From a bacterium (GTDB lineage: Bacteria > Bacillota_A > Clostridia > Lachnospirales > Lachnospiraceae): a stretch of 52,186 nt of DNA. The first letter of the stretch is position 1. Each line of letters begins with the position of its first letter. Positions 15,751-24,157 of this stretch are shown here, piece after piece. The stretch is taken from the NCBI GenBank assembly GCA_004562915.1, contig SFQZ01000018.1, positions 1 to 52,186 on the forward strand, written 5' to 3'. The position numbers and the translations under genes were made by a program. The notes below the pieces were generated by a model, which saw only the letters and a program-made list of their open reading frames with translations, ran no database searches and was not told where the DNA came from.

Positions 15751-16621
15751 CTACGAAGAAATTGAGTTGACCTCAGAAGAATTGGACTTGATTCGGGAAG
15801 ATTCAGCTTTTGAACAGAAGAAAAGAAAATCTAAGGTTGATAAGTGGGCAGACAAGCCTGCGATGGAAGTCAGAGACCTGCATTTTTCCTATGGAAAAAA
15901 TAAAGTCTTAAAGGGCGTATCCCTGAAGATTGAAGAAGGTAAAATTACAACGATTATGGGAGCAAACGGATGTGGTAAATCTACTCTGTTTTCCCTGATG
16001 ACGAAAAACCTTTATCCGAGAAAGGGAAACATTTTCCTCAAGGGTAAGAACATCCAGAACCTGAACTTAAAAGAATTCGCCAGAAAGGTTGCGATTGTTC
16101 AGCAGTATAACAGTGCATCAGACGATATCACTGTTGAGAATCTGGTGGCATTCGGAAGAACCCCTCATAAGAAAATGATGCAGGGAGACAGTGCCGAAGA
16201 TGAGCGTATGATCCAGTGGGCATTGGAAGTAACCAATCTGACAGAATATCGTGACAGGGAAGTGTCAAGACTTTCCGGTGGACAGCGTCAGCGTGTATGG
16301 ATTGCAATGGCACTTTGTCAGGGAACAAAGACTCTGTTCCTCGATGAGCCGACCACATATCTGGATATCCGGTATCAGATTGAGATTTTGCAACTGGTTA
16401 AAAAACTTAATCAGGAATTTGGAATTACCATCATCATGGTACTGCACGACATCAATCAGGCAATCGCATATTCGGATAATGTCATCGGTATGAAAGATGG
16501 AAAAGTGCTGGTGGAAGGTGATCCGGAAGAAGTGATTACGGAAGAGAGTATCAGGGAGCTGTATGGCATTGAACTTGGTGTGACAAGGGTTGATGGCAGA
16601 AAATTTGTATTGGCGGTGTAA
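15740..16621 (+). CDS. Heme ABC importer ATP-binding protein
   Basis: A 293-residue ATPase of the FepC/HmuV type, translated from AAGGAGG at 15724-15730. Walker A is GANGCGKST (residues 74-82), the signature is LSGGQRQR, Walker B is TLFLDEPT, and the H-loop His lies in VLHDINQA. An acidic extra N-terminal segment of about 40 residues is not usual for the family and may be a regulatory or membrane-contact tail. It overlaps the permease gene and powers heme import with it. No catalytic residue is missing. Confidence 0.92.
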   Translation: MRSNYEEIELTSEELDLIREDSAFEQKKRKSKVDKWADKPAMEVRDLHFSYGKNKVLKGVSLKIEEGKITTIMGANGCGKSTLFSLMTKNLYPRKGNIFLKGKNIQNLNLKEFARKVAIVQQYNSASDDITVENLVAFGRTPHKKMMQGDSAEDERMIQWALEVTNLTEYRDREVSRLSGGQRQRVWIAMALCQGTKTLFLDEPTTYLDIRYQIEILQLVKKLNQEFGITIIMVLHDINQAIAYSDNVIGMKDGKVLVEGDPEEVITEESIRELYGIELGVTRVDGRKFVLAV

Positions 16622-16625
16622 GAAG

Positions 16626-17030
16626 ATGAAAAATCCTTTAAAAGTAGTATGGATCGTGCTTGGATTTCTTTGTCTGGGACTTGGTACGATAGGAATTGTA
16701 CTTCCTATCCTGCCAACCGTTCCGTTTTATATGGCAACACTGTTTTGCTTTGCAAAGAGTTCTAAGAAACTGCACGACTGGTTCGTAGGAACGAATCTTT
16801 ATAAGAAACATCTGGACAGTTTTGTTCAGAAAAGAGCCATGACAATGGGAACAAAATGCAAGATTATCGGAATGGTAACGGTAGTCATGGCAATCGGCTT
16901 TATCTGCATGAAGAATGTACCAATCGGAAGAATCTGTATCGCAGTTGTGTGGGTATGCCACCTGTTATACTTCTTCTTAAGAGTTAAGACAGAAAAGCCT
17001 GAAGCTGAAATGGCAGAAAGCGTAGAGTAA
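16626..17030 (+). CDS. DUF454 (YbaN-like) inner membrane protein
   Basis: ATG 16626 begins four bases after the ATPase stop; the earlier in-frame start at 16590 overlaps the ATPase. The 134 residues contain the DUF454 hallmark 'LGTIGIVLPILPTVPFYMATLFCFAKSSKKLHDW' region (read in pieces) and three to four membrane spans. A conserved 'NLYKKHL' follows the first loop. Function is not known. DUF454 genes often occur beside heme or iron transport genes. Here it is inside the operon between the importer and the Cys-rich YgbA-like gene, so a role in handling imported heme at the membrane is a reasonable guess. Confidence 0.75.
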   Translation: MKNPLKVVWIVLGFLCLGLGTIGIVLPILPTVPFYMATLFCFAKSSKKLHDWFVGTNLYKKHLDSFVQKRAMTMGTKCKIIGMVTVVMAIGFICMKNVPIGRICIAVVWVCHLLYFFLRVKTEKPEAEMAESVE

Positions 17031-17031
17031 G

Positions 17032-17370
17032 ATGGACAAAGTAGAAAAGAAACGGCAGAAAGAACAGTATGTCGTGGAAGAGATGATCCGGCTGTATTGC
17101 CGAAAAAAACATCCGAAAGAAAAAAGACAGGAAGGGCAGATGTGTCCTGACTGTCAAAGACTTTCGAATTATGCAAAACAAAGAAGCCAGAAGTGTCCAT
17201 TTATGGAAGAAAAAACGTTCTGTGCGAATTGTAAGGTACATTGTTATAAGCCGGAGATGAGAGAACAGATCAGGCAGGTTATGCGGTTTTCAGGACCAAG
17301 GATGCTGTTGTATCATCCGGTGCTTGCTATCTGGCATCTGGTGTGTAGCAACAAAGAGAAGAAAAAGTAA
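17032..17370 (+). CDS. YgbA-like Cys-rich protein (nitrous-oxide-stimulated promoter family)
   Basis: A 112-residue basic protein with an ordered set of Cys: 'YCRKKH', 'CPDCQRL', 'QKCPF', 'FCANCKVHCYKP'. The C-terminal 'RQVMRFSGPRMLLYHPVLAIWHLV' segment is diagnostic of the YgbA family. In enterobacteria ygbA is induced by nitric oxide. The Cys pairs suggest a bound metal or Fe-S/heme group, though none is shown for this protein. It starts two bases after the DUF454 stop, so the two are co-translated. It is a plausible heme or iron-handling partner within the operon. Confidence 0.7.
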   Translation: MDKVEKKRQKEQYVVEEMIRLYCRKKHPKEKRQEGQMCPDCQRLSNYAKQRSQKCPFMEEKTFCANCKVHCYKPEMREQIRQVMRFSGPRMLLYHPVLAIWHLVCSNKEKKK

Positions 17371-17380
17371 GGAGTTACTT

Positions 17381-19117
17381 ATGATTAAAACAAGACTGGT
17401 GGGGCTGTTGTCCCACGCAAAAAAGTATATCGTGTATACGATTTTGTGGCAGTGGGCAGCCCTCCTGTCGCAGGTATTGGCAGTCTTTTCTATCGCAGAT
17501 TTACTGGAACGGGTAGTATACCGGGCAGTAACCGTACCGATCATTGAGCGGACAATATTGATTTTAGTTCTGGTTGTGGTGATCCGATTTATCTGTGAAC
17601 GGATGGGAGCAAGGTCTTCCTATCTGGCGTGTGTGGATGTAAAGCGGATTCTGCGTGAAAAGATTTATGAGAAAATGTTAAAGCTGGGAGCTTCCTACAG
17701 TGAGCAGGTATCCTCTTCGGAGGTCGTACAGGTGTCAACTGAGGGTGTGGAGCAGTTGGAAACATACTTTGGAAAATATCTTCCACAATTATTTTACAGC
17801 CTGATCGCACCACTGACCTTATTTATCATTCTTTGCAGAGTGAGCCTGAAAGCGAGTGTGATCCTGCTGATTTGTGTACCGCTGATCCCGATTTCTATCG
17901 TGGTGGTACAGAAGATTGCAAAGAAATTACTGAATAAGTATTGGAGCATCTATACTGGACTGGGAGATTCGTTCCTTGAGAATTTACAGGGACTTACCAC
18001 ATTGAAGATTTATCAGGCAGACCAGCAGAAAGCAGACGAGATGGATGTGGAATCCCAGAACTTTCGTAAGATTACGATGAAGGTGCTGACCATGCAGCTC
18101 AATTCCACAAGCGTGATGGATATTGTAGCATATGGCGGGGCAGCGATTGGTATGGCAGTGGCTGTATCGGAATTTTTGAAAGGAAATATTTCTGTAAGCG
18201 GAACGCTGTGCATCGTCCTGCTTGCCAGCGAGTTTTTCCTGCCACTCCGTCTGCTTGGTTCTTTCTTCCATATTGCAATGAATGGTATGGCAGCAAGTGA
18301 CAAGATCTTTAAGATATTAGATCTGCCGGAGCCACAGGCTGGAGAAAAAACGCTGCTGGACGGAGCGTTAGATATTACACTTACAGATGTTCATTTCTCT
18401 TACGAAGAAGACAGAGAGATTTTAAAAGGAATCAACCTAAATCTTCCGGCAGGAAGCTTTGTATCACTGGTTGGAGAATCTGGATGTGGCAAGAGTACGA
18501 TCGCCGGAATCCTGGCAGCCAAGAATCGGGGATATACAGGAGAGATCACAATCGGAGAGATTCCTCTTTCGGAAGTGAATGAATCGGATTTGATGAAACA
18601 CGTAGTGCTGGTCCGTCATAACAGTTATCTGTTCAAGGGAACAGTGGAAGAGAATCTTCGTATGGCAAAACGGGATGCGACCACAGAAGAGATGGAAGCT
18701 GTCCTTCAGAAAGTCAATCTGTTAGGATTCTTACAGACGCAGGATGGATTGCAGACACAGTTATTGGAAAAAGCAAGCAATTTGTCCGGCGGTCAGTGCC
18801 AGAGACTGGTGATTGCAAGGACATTGTTAAAGAATGCATCAGTCTATATTTTTGACGAGGCAACTTCGAATATTGACATCGAAAGTGAAGAACTGATCAT
18901 GAATGTTGTCCATGAACTGGCAAAGACAAAGACGGTGCTTCTGATTTCCCACCGACTGGCAAATGTCGTGAAGTCTGACCAGATTTATTTCTTAAAGGAC
19001 GGAGAAATCAAAGAAAGCGGAAAGCATGAAGAGCTGATGAGCCAGAATGGTGTGTACAGACATCTGTATGAAAGCCAGATGGCATTGGAAAACTATGGGA
19101 AGGAGGGCAATGCGTAA
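17381..19117 (+). CDS. Exporter-fold ABC half-transporter 1 (CydD-like) of the heme operon
   Basis: ATG 17381 has AAGGAG eight bases upstream; an earlier frame from 17324 overlaps the YgbA-like gene. The 578 residues comprise a six-span membrane domain (to about 320) and an ATPase with GESGCGKST, LSGGQCQR, IFDEATSN and LLISHRL, all catalytic residues present. Its partner starts inside its stop codon (TAATG), so a heterodimer is likely. Similar half-transporter pairs accompany shp/hts heme loci of streptococci. Direction and substrate (heme, siderophore, or thiol as in CydDC) cannot be decided from sequence. Confidence 0.85.
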   Translation: MIKTRLVGLLSHAKKYIVYTILWQWAALLSQVLAVFSIADLLERVVYRAVTVPIIERTILILVLVVVIRFICERMGARSSYLACVDVKRILREKIYEKMLKLGASYSEQVSSSEVVQVSTEGVEQLETYFGKYLPQLFYSLIAPLTLFIILCRVSLKASVILLICVPLIPISIVVVQKIAKKLLNKYWSIYTGLGDSFLENLQGLTTLKIYQADQQKADEMDVESQNFRKITMKVLTMQLNSTSVMDIVAYGGAAIGMAVAVSEFLKGNISVSGTLCIVLLASEFFLPLRLLGSFFHIAMNGMAASDKIFKILDLPEPQAGEKTLLDGALDITLTDVHFSYEEDREILKGINLNLPAGSFVSLVGESGCGKSTIAGILAAKNRGYTGEITIGEIPLSEVNESDLMKHVVLVRHNSYLFKGTVEENLRMAKRDATTEEMEAVLQKVNLLGFLQTQDGLQTQLLEKASNLSGGQCQRLVIARTLLKNASVYIFDEATSNIDIESEELIMNVVHELAKTKTVLLISHRLANVVKSDQIYFLKDGEIKESGKHEELMSQNGVYRHLYESQMALENYGKEGNA

Positions 19118-20901
19118 TGAGTAAAGTGAATCATCATACACAGAATAATGATACAGCAACAACGAAAAAACGCAGAAGTGCCATCCAGATCATGGGAAGC
19201 CTGATCGGACTGGTGAAACCTCTGCTCCATATCATGCTGGCAGCAATCATCCTTGGAACAGTGGGTTACTTGTGTGCAATCTTCCTGACAATACTGGCAG
19301 GACAGGTCATCGTGCATGGACTTCTGACAGGGGCAGCCGGAATGATTGTTCCGGTAGACAATATGTGGCTGGTATTTACCCCGGTGAAAACGATTATCAC
19401 GGTGATGATCGTGATTGCAGTGCTTCGTGGAATCCTGCATTATGTGGAACAGTATTGTAATCATTTTATCGCATTTAAACTATTGGCAATCATCCGTCAT
19501 AAAGTGTTTGAGGCATTGAGAAAGCTCTGTCCGGCAAAACTGGAAGGACGGGATAAGGGAAATCTGATCTCTATCATCACAACGGATATTGAACTTCTGG
19601 AAGTGTTCTATGCACATACCATTTCTCCAATCGCCATTGCCACACTGACATCTCTGATCATGGTGATCTTTATCGGAAGATATCACTGGCTGGCAGGACT
19701 TTTAGCTCTGGCGGCGTATCTGATTGTTGGTGTTGCGATTCCGATGTGGAATGGCAAACGTGGCAGCCAGAAGGGAATGGAATTCCGGACAGAGTTTGGA
19801 GAACTGAACAGCTTTGTGCTGGATTCACTTCGCGGACTGGACGAGACAATTCAGTACGGACAGGGAGAGCAGAGAAAAGAGCAGATGTCTGACCGCTCTA
19901 AAAAGCTGGCAGGGATGCAGGAAACACTGAGTAAAAACGAAGGATTACAGAGATCATTTACCAACATGATTATCCTGCTGGCATCATTTGGAATGCTTGC
20001 ACTGACCATCTGGCTGTATGCAAAAGATGAGATGGGATTCGAAGGGATCTTAACCTGTACCATCGCAATGATGGGCTCATTCGGGCCAGTAGTGGCACTG
20101 TCAAGCCTGTCTAACAATCTGAACCAGACACTGGCGAGTGGTGAGCGTGTACTTTCACTTCTGGAAGAGATACCGCTTGTAGAAGAGATTCCGAGGGATG
20201 TGGAATCTTCCGACGCAGAGAGCAAGGAACATGCATTTGCAGGAGCAGAAGCAGAGAATGTAACATTTGCATATGTGATAAATGAAGCAGAGACAGAGAC
20301 GATACTGGACAATTATTCGTTGAAATTGCAGCCGGAGCAGATCACAGGCATTCACGGAGCCAGTGGTTCCGGAAAGTCAACACTTCTGAAACTGTTTATG
20401 AGGTTCTGGGATGTGCAGGAAGGAAGCGTATCGGTAGATGGTGAGGATGTCAGAATGATTCCGACCAGGCATCTGAGAGATATGGAAAGCTATGTGACTC
20501 AGGAAACGCACCTGTTCCATGATTCGATTGCGAACAATATCGCCATTGCAAAACCGATTGCAACACGAGAAGAGATTGAAGAAGCTGCAAAGAAAGCATC
20601 CATCCACGATTTTATTATGACACTACCGAAAGAATATGATACAGAAGTCGGAGAACTCGGCGATACGTTGTCAGGCGGAGAAAAGCAGAGAATCGGTATC
20701 GCAAGAGCGTTTTTACATGACGCACCGATGATTCTGATGGACGAGCCTACGTCCAATCTGGATTCGCTAAATGAAGGAATTATTCTGAAATCTCTAAAGG
20801 AATCAGCCAGGAAGAAGACAGTTGTCCTGGTGTCTCATAGAAAATCTACTATGAACGTTGCAGATGTGGTTTATGAGATGGAGAATGGAAGATTGTCCTA
20901 G
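19117..20901 (+). CDS. Exporter-fold ABC half-transporter 2 (CydC-like) of the heme operon
   Basis: A 594-residue half-transporter coupled to the previous gene by a TAATG overlap. A hydrophilic N-terminus of ~30 residues precedes six spans. The ATPase carries GASGSGKST, LSGGEKQR, LMDEPTSN and VLVSHRK, so both sites of the heterodimer look competent. It ends the heme operon: the next promoter lies 30 bp downstream, and there is no clear terminator between. The last residues ('MENGRLS') are shorter than usual for the family. Function is as for its partner. Confidence 0.85.
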   Translation: MSKVNHHTQNNDTATTKKRRSAIQIMGSLIGLVKPLLHIMLAAIILGTVGYLCAIFLTILAGQVIVHGLLTGAAGMIVPVDNMWLVFTPVKTIITVMIVIAVLRGILHYVEQYCNHFIAFKLLAIIRHKVFEALRKLCPAKLEGRDKGNLISIITTDIELLEVFYAHTISPIAIATLTSLIMVIFIGRYHWLAGLLALAAYLIVGVAIPMWNGKRGSQKGMEFRTEFGELNSFVLDSLRGLDETIQYGQGEQRKEQMSDRSKKLAGMQETLSKNEGLQRSFTNMIILLASFGMLALTIWLYAKDEMGFEGILTCTIAMMGSFGPVVALSSLSNNLNQTLASGERVLSLLEEIPLVEEIPRDVESSDAESKEHAFAGAEAENVTFAYVINEAETETILDNYSLKLQPEQITGIHGASGSGKSTLLKLFMRFWDVQEGSVSVDGEDVRMIPTRHLRDMESYVTQETHLFHDSIANNIAIAKPIATREEIEEAAKKASIHDFIMTLPKEYDTEVGELGDTLSGGEKQRIGIARAFLHDAPMILMDEPTSNLDSLNEGIILKSLKESARKKTVVLVSHRKSTMNVADVVYEMENGRLS

Positions 20902-20930
20902 CTTTTGATAAAAATATTCATTAAGAACAG

Positions 20931-20966
20931 TTAGCTTTGACTAGCAACCAAGTGTAAGGATATGAT
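20931..20966 (+). promoter_or_regulatory. Promoter with overlapping DtxR-like site before the P-type ATPase operon
   Basis: TTAG-CTTTGA-CTAG (20931-20944) has one mismatch to the iron operator. It overlaps a -35-like TTGACT (20937-20942), followed after 18 bp by TATGAT (20961-20966). The site lies upstream of the start rather than over it, unlike most others in the island. Confidence 0.5.
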
Positions 20967-20997
20967 AGAGAAAACTTCAGATAAACGAGGTGATACA

Positions 20998-21078
20998 ATG
21001 AAACAGCACAGGTTTTGGGCATGGGCTATGGTATTTTGTATGGGAATGTTGTTTTATACCGGAAAGAAGCACAAATAA
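20998..21078 (+). CDS. 26-residue membrane peptide preceding the P-type ATPase genes
   Basis: ATG 20998 follows CGAGGTGAT with good spacing. The product is one aromatic/Met-rich hydrophobic span (from FWAWAMVFCMGMLFY) with a basic start MKQHR and end GKKHK. Both features and the position between a promoter and a metal ATPase gene argue for a real small protein. Short peptides of this 'HRFWAW...YTG.K.K' type occur in clostridia next to metal ATPases. Function is unknown; a subunit or regulator of the ATPase is possible. Confidence 0.6.
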   Translation: MKQHRFWAWAMVFCMGMLFYTGKKHK

Positions 21079-21115
21079 GCAAAATATGAGATTGAGATGC
21101 AGAAATGGAGGAAGT

Positions 21116-21421
21116 ATGATGGATGTTTTTAAATTGAAAAACCTTGGAATATTTGCAGGCGGTGTATTATTTGGAACAGCAGGTGTTAAGATGTTGTCCG
21201 GTCGGGATGCCAAAAAGGCTTATACAATCTGTACAGCGGCAGTTCTTCGCGCAAAAGATTGTGTTATGAAGACGGCAGAGACAATACAGGAAAATGCAGA
21301 GGATATCGTAGCAGAAGCAAAGCAGATGAATGAAAAACGTGCAGCGGAAGAGAAAGCAGCTGTTATGGAAGAAATGGACGTCTTTTCGAGTGAGGATGCT
21401 GCGAAATCCGAGGAAGTATAA
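21116..21421 (+). CDS. DUF6110-like small membrane-associated protein
   Basis: Start ATG 21116 (or 21119) follows GGAGG at 21107-21111; the longer frame from 21086 lacks a site. The ~100 residues begin with a hydrophobic Gly-rich segment 'LGIFAGGVLFGTAGVKML' and continue as an acidic/basic helix rich in Ala, Glu and Lys ('AEDIVAEAKQMNEKRAAEEKAA'), likely coiled-coil. Proteins of this kind are typically encoded just ahead of P1B-type ATPases in Firmicutes. It abuts the ATPase start, so the pair is co-translated. It may be an accessory or scaffold of the ATPase. Confidence 0.6.
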   Translation: MMDVFKLKNLGIFAGGVLFGTAGVKMLSGRDAKKAYTICTAAVLRAKDCVMKTAETIQENAEDIVAEAKQMNEKRAAEEKAAVMEEMDVFSSEDAAKSEEV

Positions 21422-23536
21422 TTGAAATTTATTATTAAGCATGAGATCCCGGGAAGAATCCGTATTCATTTGATGCAGAAATATATGTCATGTGAGGAAG
21501 CTGATATATTGTTGTATTATCTGAATACGCTGGGATATGTCACGCAGGCAAAGGTTTATGAACGGACGGCCGATGCCTGCGTTTGCTTTAACGGCGGAAG
21601 AGAGCCTTTGATTCAGGCGTTGCAAAGATTCCGATATGAGTCCGTGGATGTTCCGGATACAGTACTTGCTGATTCGGGAAGAAAACTAAATCATACATAT
21701 CAGGAGAAACTAATGCGTAAGGTAGCTCTTCATTATGCGGGAAAGCTGTTTCTTCCTTATCGTATCAGGACAGTTTGGACAATATTAAAATCGGTTCGAT
21801 ATCTGAGGGAAGGCCTAAAAAGTCTGGCGAAGAGAAAAATGGAAGTGTCTGTACTGGATGCGACAGCAATTGGAGTCTCTATTATACGAGGAGATATGGA
21901 TACTGCTAGTTCTGTCATGTTTCTTCTGGGGATTGGAGAGATACTGGAAGAATGGACCCATAAGAAATCGGTTGGAGATCTGGCTCGCAGTATGGCTCTG
22001 AATGTTTCGAAGGTGTGGTTAAAAAGTGATGAACAGGAAATTCTTGTGGATTCCCGACAGATTAAAGAAGGAGATACTATTGTGATCCATATGGGAAATA
22101 TCATTTCATTTGACGGAGTTGTTTTAGAAGGAGATGGAATGGTAAATCAGGCATCTCTTACCGGCGAACCTCTTCCAGTTCATAAAGAAAAAGGTGGTTA
22201 TGTGTATGCCGGCAGTGTCCTGGAAGAAGGGGAGCTTGTAATTTTCGTTAAGAAAGCTTCAGGAGCTTCCCGGTATGAAAAGATTGTCACAATGATTGAA
22301 GAATCTGAAAAGCTGAAATCTTCTGTCGAAGGAAAAGCAGAAAAGCTGGCAGACAAGCTGGTTCCTGTGACACTTGCTGGAACGGCAATCACCTGGATTC
22401 TTACAGGAAACATAACAAAGGCACTATCGGTATTGATGGTAGACTTCTCCTGTGCACTGAAGCTCGCTATACCCATTACAGTATTATCTGCAATCCGCCA
22501 GGCTGGAACTTATGATATTACCGTAAAAGGTGGAAAATATCTGGAAGCCGTTGCGGAGGCCAGGACGATTGTATTTGACAAGACTGGTACTCTGACAAAG
22601 GCAAAACCTACGGTGAAGATGGTAGTTCCGTTCTGCGATAAGGAAGAAAAGGAATTACTTCGGTTGGCAGCTTGTCTCGAAGAACATTTTCCACATTCTA
22701 TGGCAAAAGCGGTTGTACATGCGGCGAAACAGGCAGGACTTGACCATGAAGAAATGCATTCAAAGGTGGAATATATTGTTGCCCACGGAATTTCTTCCTA
22801 TGTGGGAGAAAAACGGGTAATTATCGGAAGCGCACATTTTGTTTTTGACGATGAAAAATGTCAGATTCGTGATGAATATCAGACACAGTTTGAAAATTTG
22901 CCGGAAGATTATTCGCATTTATATCTGGCCGTAGATGGTATTTTGGAAGCCGTGATCTGTATAGAAGATCCACTGCGTGAGGAAAGTACAAAAGTCATAC
23001 GGGTATTGAAAGATGCCGGGTTTACGAAGATTGTTATGATGACCGGAGACAGTGAGCGTACTGCAGCTGCTGCGGCAGCAAAAGTCGGTGTGGATGAATA
23101 TTATTCGGAAGTATTACCGGAAGATAAAGCAAAATTTATTAACCAGGAAAAAGCGACCGGCAGAAAAGTTTTGATGGTAGGTGATGGAATTAATGATTCA
23201 CCGGCACTATCAGCAGCGGATGTGGGAATTGCAATCAGTGATGGTGCGGAACTTGCCAGAGAAATTGCGGATATCACGATTGCCGCAGATAATCTATACC
23301 AGATTGTCAGACTAAAATATTTAAGCAATGCATTAATGAAACGGATTCAGAGTAACTATCGAAAGATTGTAGGAATTAATACATTCCTGATTCTCCTGGG
23401 AGTTGGAAGCGTGATACATCCGACTACATCGGCGATGTTTCACAATGTTTCAACACTGGCAATCAGTCTGCAGAGTATGCGGGATTTGTCGGGGATTATT
23501 ACAGAAAGAATAGAGAAAGAGGAAAAGACGGTTTAA
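21422..23536 (+). CDS. P1B-type heavy-metal-translocating ATPase with a Pro-less SC motif
   Basis: Start TTG 21422 after GAGGAAG. The 704-residue pump has an actuator motif SLTGEPLPV, phosphorylation site FDKTGTLT, SEHP-like EHFPHSMAKAV, and hinge GDGINDSPAL. The N-terminal ~100 residues look like a degenerate HMA domain without its Cys pair. The metal-site helix reads 'VDFSCALKLAIPI': the Pro of the usual CPC/SPC/CPH motifs is replaced, so specificity is uncertain (iron, manganese or zinc possible). The C-terminal helix carries 'MFHNVSTLAISLQSMRDL'. It forms an operon with the two small genes before it and converges on the DtxR-type gene, with overlapping stops. Confidence 0.88.
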   Translation: MKFIIKHEIPGRIRIHLMQKYMSCEEADILLYYLNTLGYVTQAKVYERTADACVCFNGGREPLIQALQRFRYESVDVPDTVLADSGRKLNHTYQEKLMRKVALHYAGKLFLPYRIRTVWTILKSVRYLREGLKSLAKRKMEVSVLDATAIGVSIIRGDMDTASSVMFLLGIGEILEEWTHKKSVGDLARSMALNVSKVWLKSDEQEILVDSRQIKEGDTIVIHMGNIISFDGVVLEGDGMVNQASLTGEPLPVHKEKGGYVYAGSVLEEGELVIFVKKASGASRYEKIVTMIEESEKLKSSVEGKAEKLADKLVPVTLAGTAITWILTGNITKALSVLMVDFSCALKLAIPITVLSAIRQAGTYDITVKGGKYLEAVAEARTIVFDKTGTLTKAKPTVKMVVPFCDKEEKELLRLAACLEEHFPHSMAKAVVHAAKQAGLDHEEMHSKVEYIVAHGISSYVGEKRVIIGSAHFVFDDEKCQIRDEYQTQFENLPEDYSHLYLAVDGILEAVICIEDPLREESTKVIRVLKDAGFTKIVMMTGDSERTAAAAAAKVGVDEYYSEVLPEDKAKFINQEKATGRKVLMVGDGINDSPALSAADVGIAISDGAELAREIADITIAADNLYQIVRLKYLSNALMKRIQSNYRKIVGINTFLILLGVGSVIHPTTSAMFHNVSTLAISLQSMRDLSGIITERIEKEEKTV

Positions 23537-23560
23537 TCTGCCGCCTTTTCCTCTTTTTTA
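23518..23560. terminator. Convergent terminator shared by the ATPase and DtxR genes
   Basis: A 14-bp stem with one mismatch (23518-23531 with 23541-23554) is followed by TTTTTT on the plus strand and preceded by purines for the minus strand. It lies within the coding ends of both genes, whose stop codons overlap at TTTAA (23533-23536). Confidence 0.8.
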
Positions 23561-23937
23561 TCAGATGTAATGGTATGTTCCTCGATAAATTTCTTCATAG
23601 CCTGAAAACTTTCATCACTGATCTGGTGTTCCATTTCACAGGCATCTTCCGTGGCAGTCTTCGGGTCAACACCAAGAGAAATCAGCCAGTTAGATAGTAC
23701 CTGATGCCGTTCATAAACACTTGTAGCAATCTCCATTCCTTTATCCGTTAATGTAATGAAACCTGCCTGACTGACAACAATACAGCCGTTTTCACGAAGG
23801 TGTTTCATGGCAACACTGACACTTGGTTTGGAAAAATTTAATTCTACAGCAATATCAATGGAACGTACAACAGGTAATTTCTTGCTTAATATCAATATAG
23901 TTTCCATATAATCTTCGGAAGATTTGTTATGTCGCAT
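23533..23937 (-). CDS. DtxR/IdeR-type iron-dependent regulator, two-domain form
   Basis: ATG 23937 is the real start, with AAAGGAG seven bases upstream; the longer frame to 23952 would begin inside that site. The 134 residues give a winged helix (recognition helix around SKPSVSVAMKHLRE, residues 36-49) and a dimer/metal domain. The visible ligand set is Asp9, Glu12, His78, Cys100, Glu103 and His104. Asp9 resembles MntR, but Cys100-x-x-Glu-His is the DtxR/IdeR iron pattern. There is no SH3-like third domain. It has its own promoter with a candidate operator, so it is probably autoregulated and is the best candidate for the TTAG-N6-CTAA regulon. Confidence 0.88.
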   Translation of the reverse strand: MRHNKSSEDYMETILILSKKLPVVRSIDIAVELNFSKPSVSVAMKHLRENGCIVVSQAGFITLTDKGMEIATSVYERHQVLSNWLISLGVDPKTATEDACEMEHQISDESFQAMKKFIEEHTITSDKKEEKAAD

Positions 23938-23958
23938 ATTATCTCCTTTCAATTTCAG

Positions 23959-24015
23959 TTAGTCAAAACTACTTCCTGTTGCTTTCATTGTAACAGTCAT
24001 TTTTAGGAAATTCAA
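23959..24015 (-). promoter_or_regulatory. Autoregulated promoter of the DtxR-type gene
   Basis: On the minus strand TTGAAT (24010-24015) and TACAAT (23987-23992) are 17 bp apart. TTAG-TCAAAA-CTAC on the plus strand (23959-23972, one mismatch) lies between the start and the ribosome binding site, as expected for repression. Confidence 0.65.
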
Positions 24016-24073
24016 GACCGAAAGAATGGAAAAGGCACTATTTTTAAATGAAAAATATTATCAATTACGGTTA

Positions 24074-24124
24074 TTGACATACAATTAAAGTAAGAATATA
24101 CTAACTATCGTAAGATACAACTGA
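24074..24124 (+). promoter_or_regulatory. feo operon promoter with two tandem DtxR-like sites
   Basis: TTGACA (24074-24079), a 17-bp spacer and TATACT (24097-24102) form a strong promoter. TAAG-AATATA-CTAA (24091-24104) covers the -10 and TAAG-ATACAA-CTGA (24111-24124) covers the start; they are 20 bp (two helical turns) apart. Each has one or two mismatches to the consensus. Confidence 0.65.
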
Positions 24125-24157
24125 TAATTTTTATTAGAAAGCGAAAGCGGGTGGATT

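Noticed and set aside
23937..23952. Longer start (codon at 23952) for the DtxR-type gene
   Set aside because: It would place the start inside the AAAGGAG ribosome binding site of the ATG at 23937, where homology to MntR/DtxR begins.
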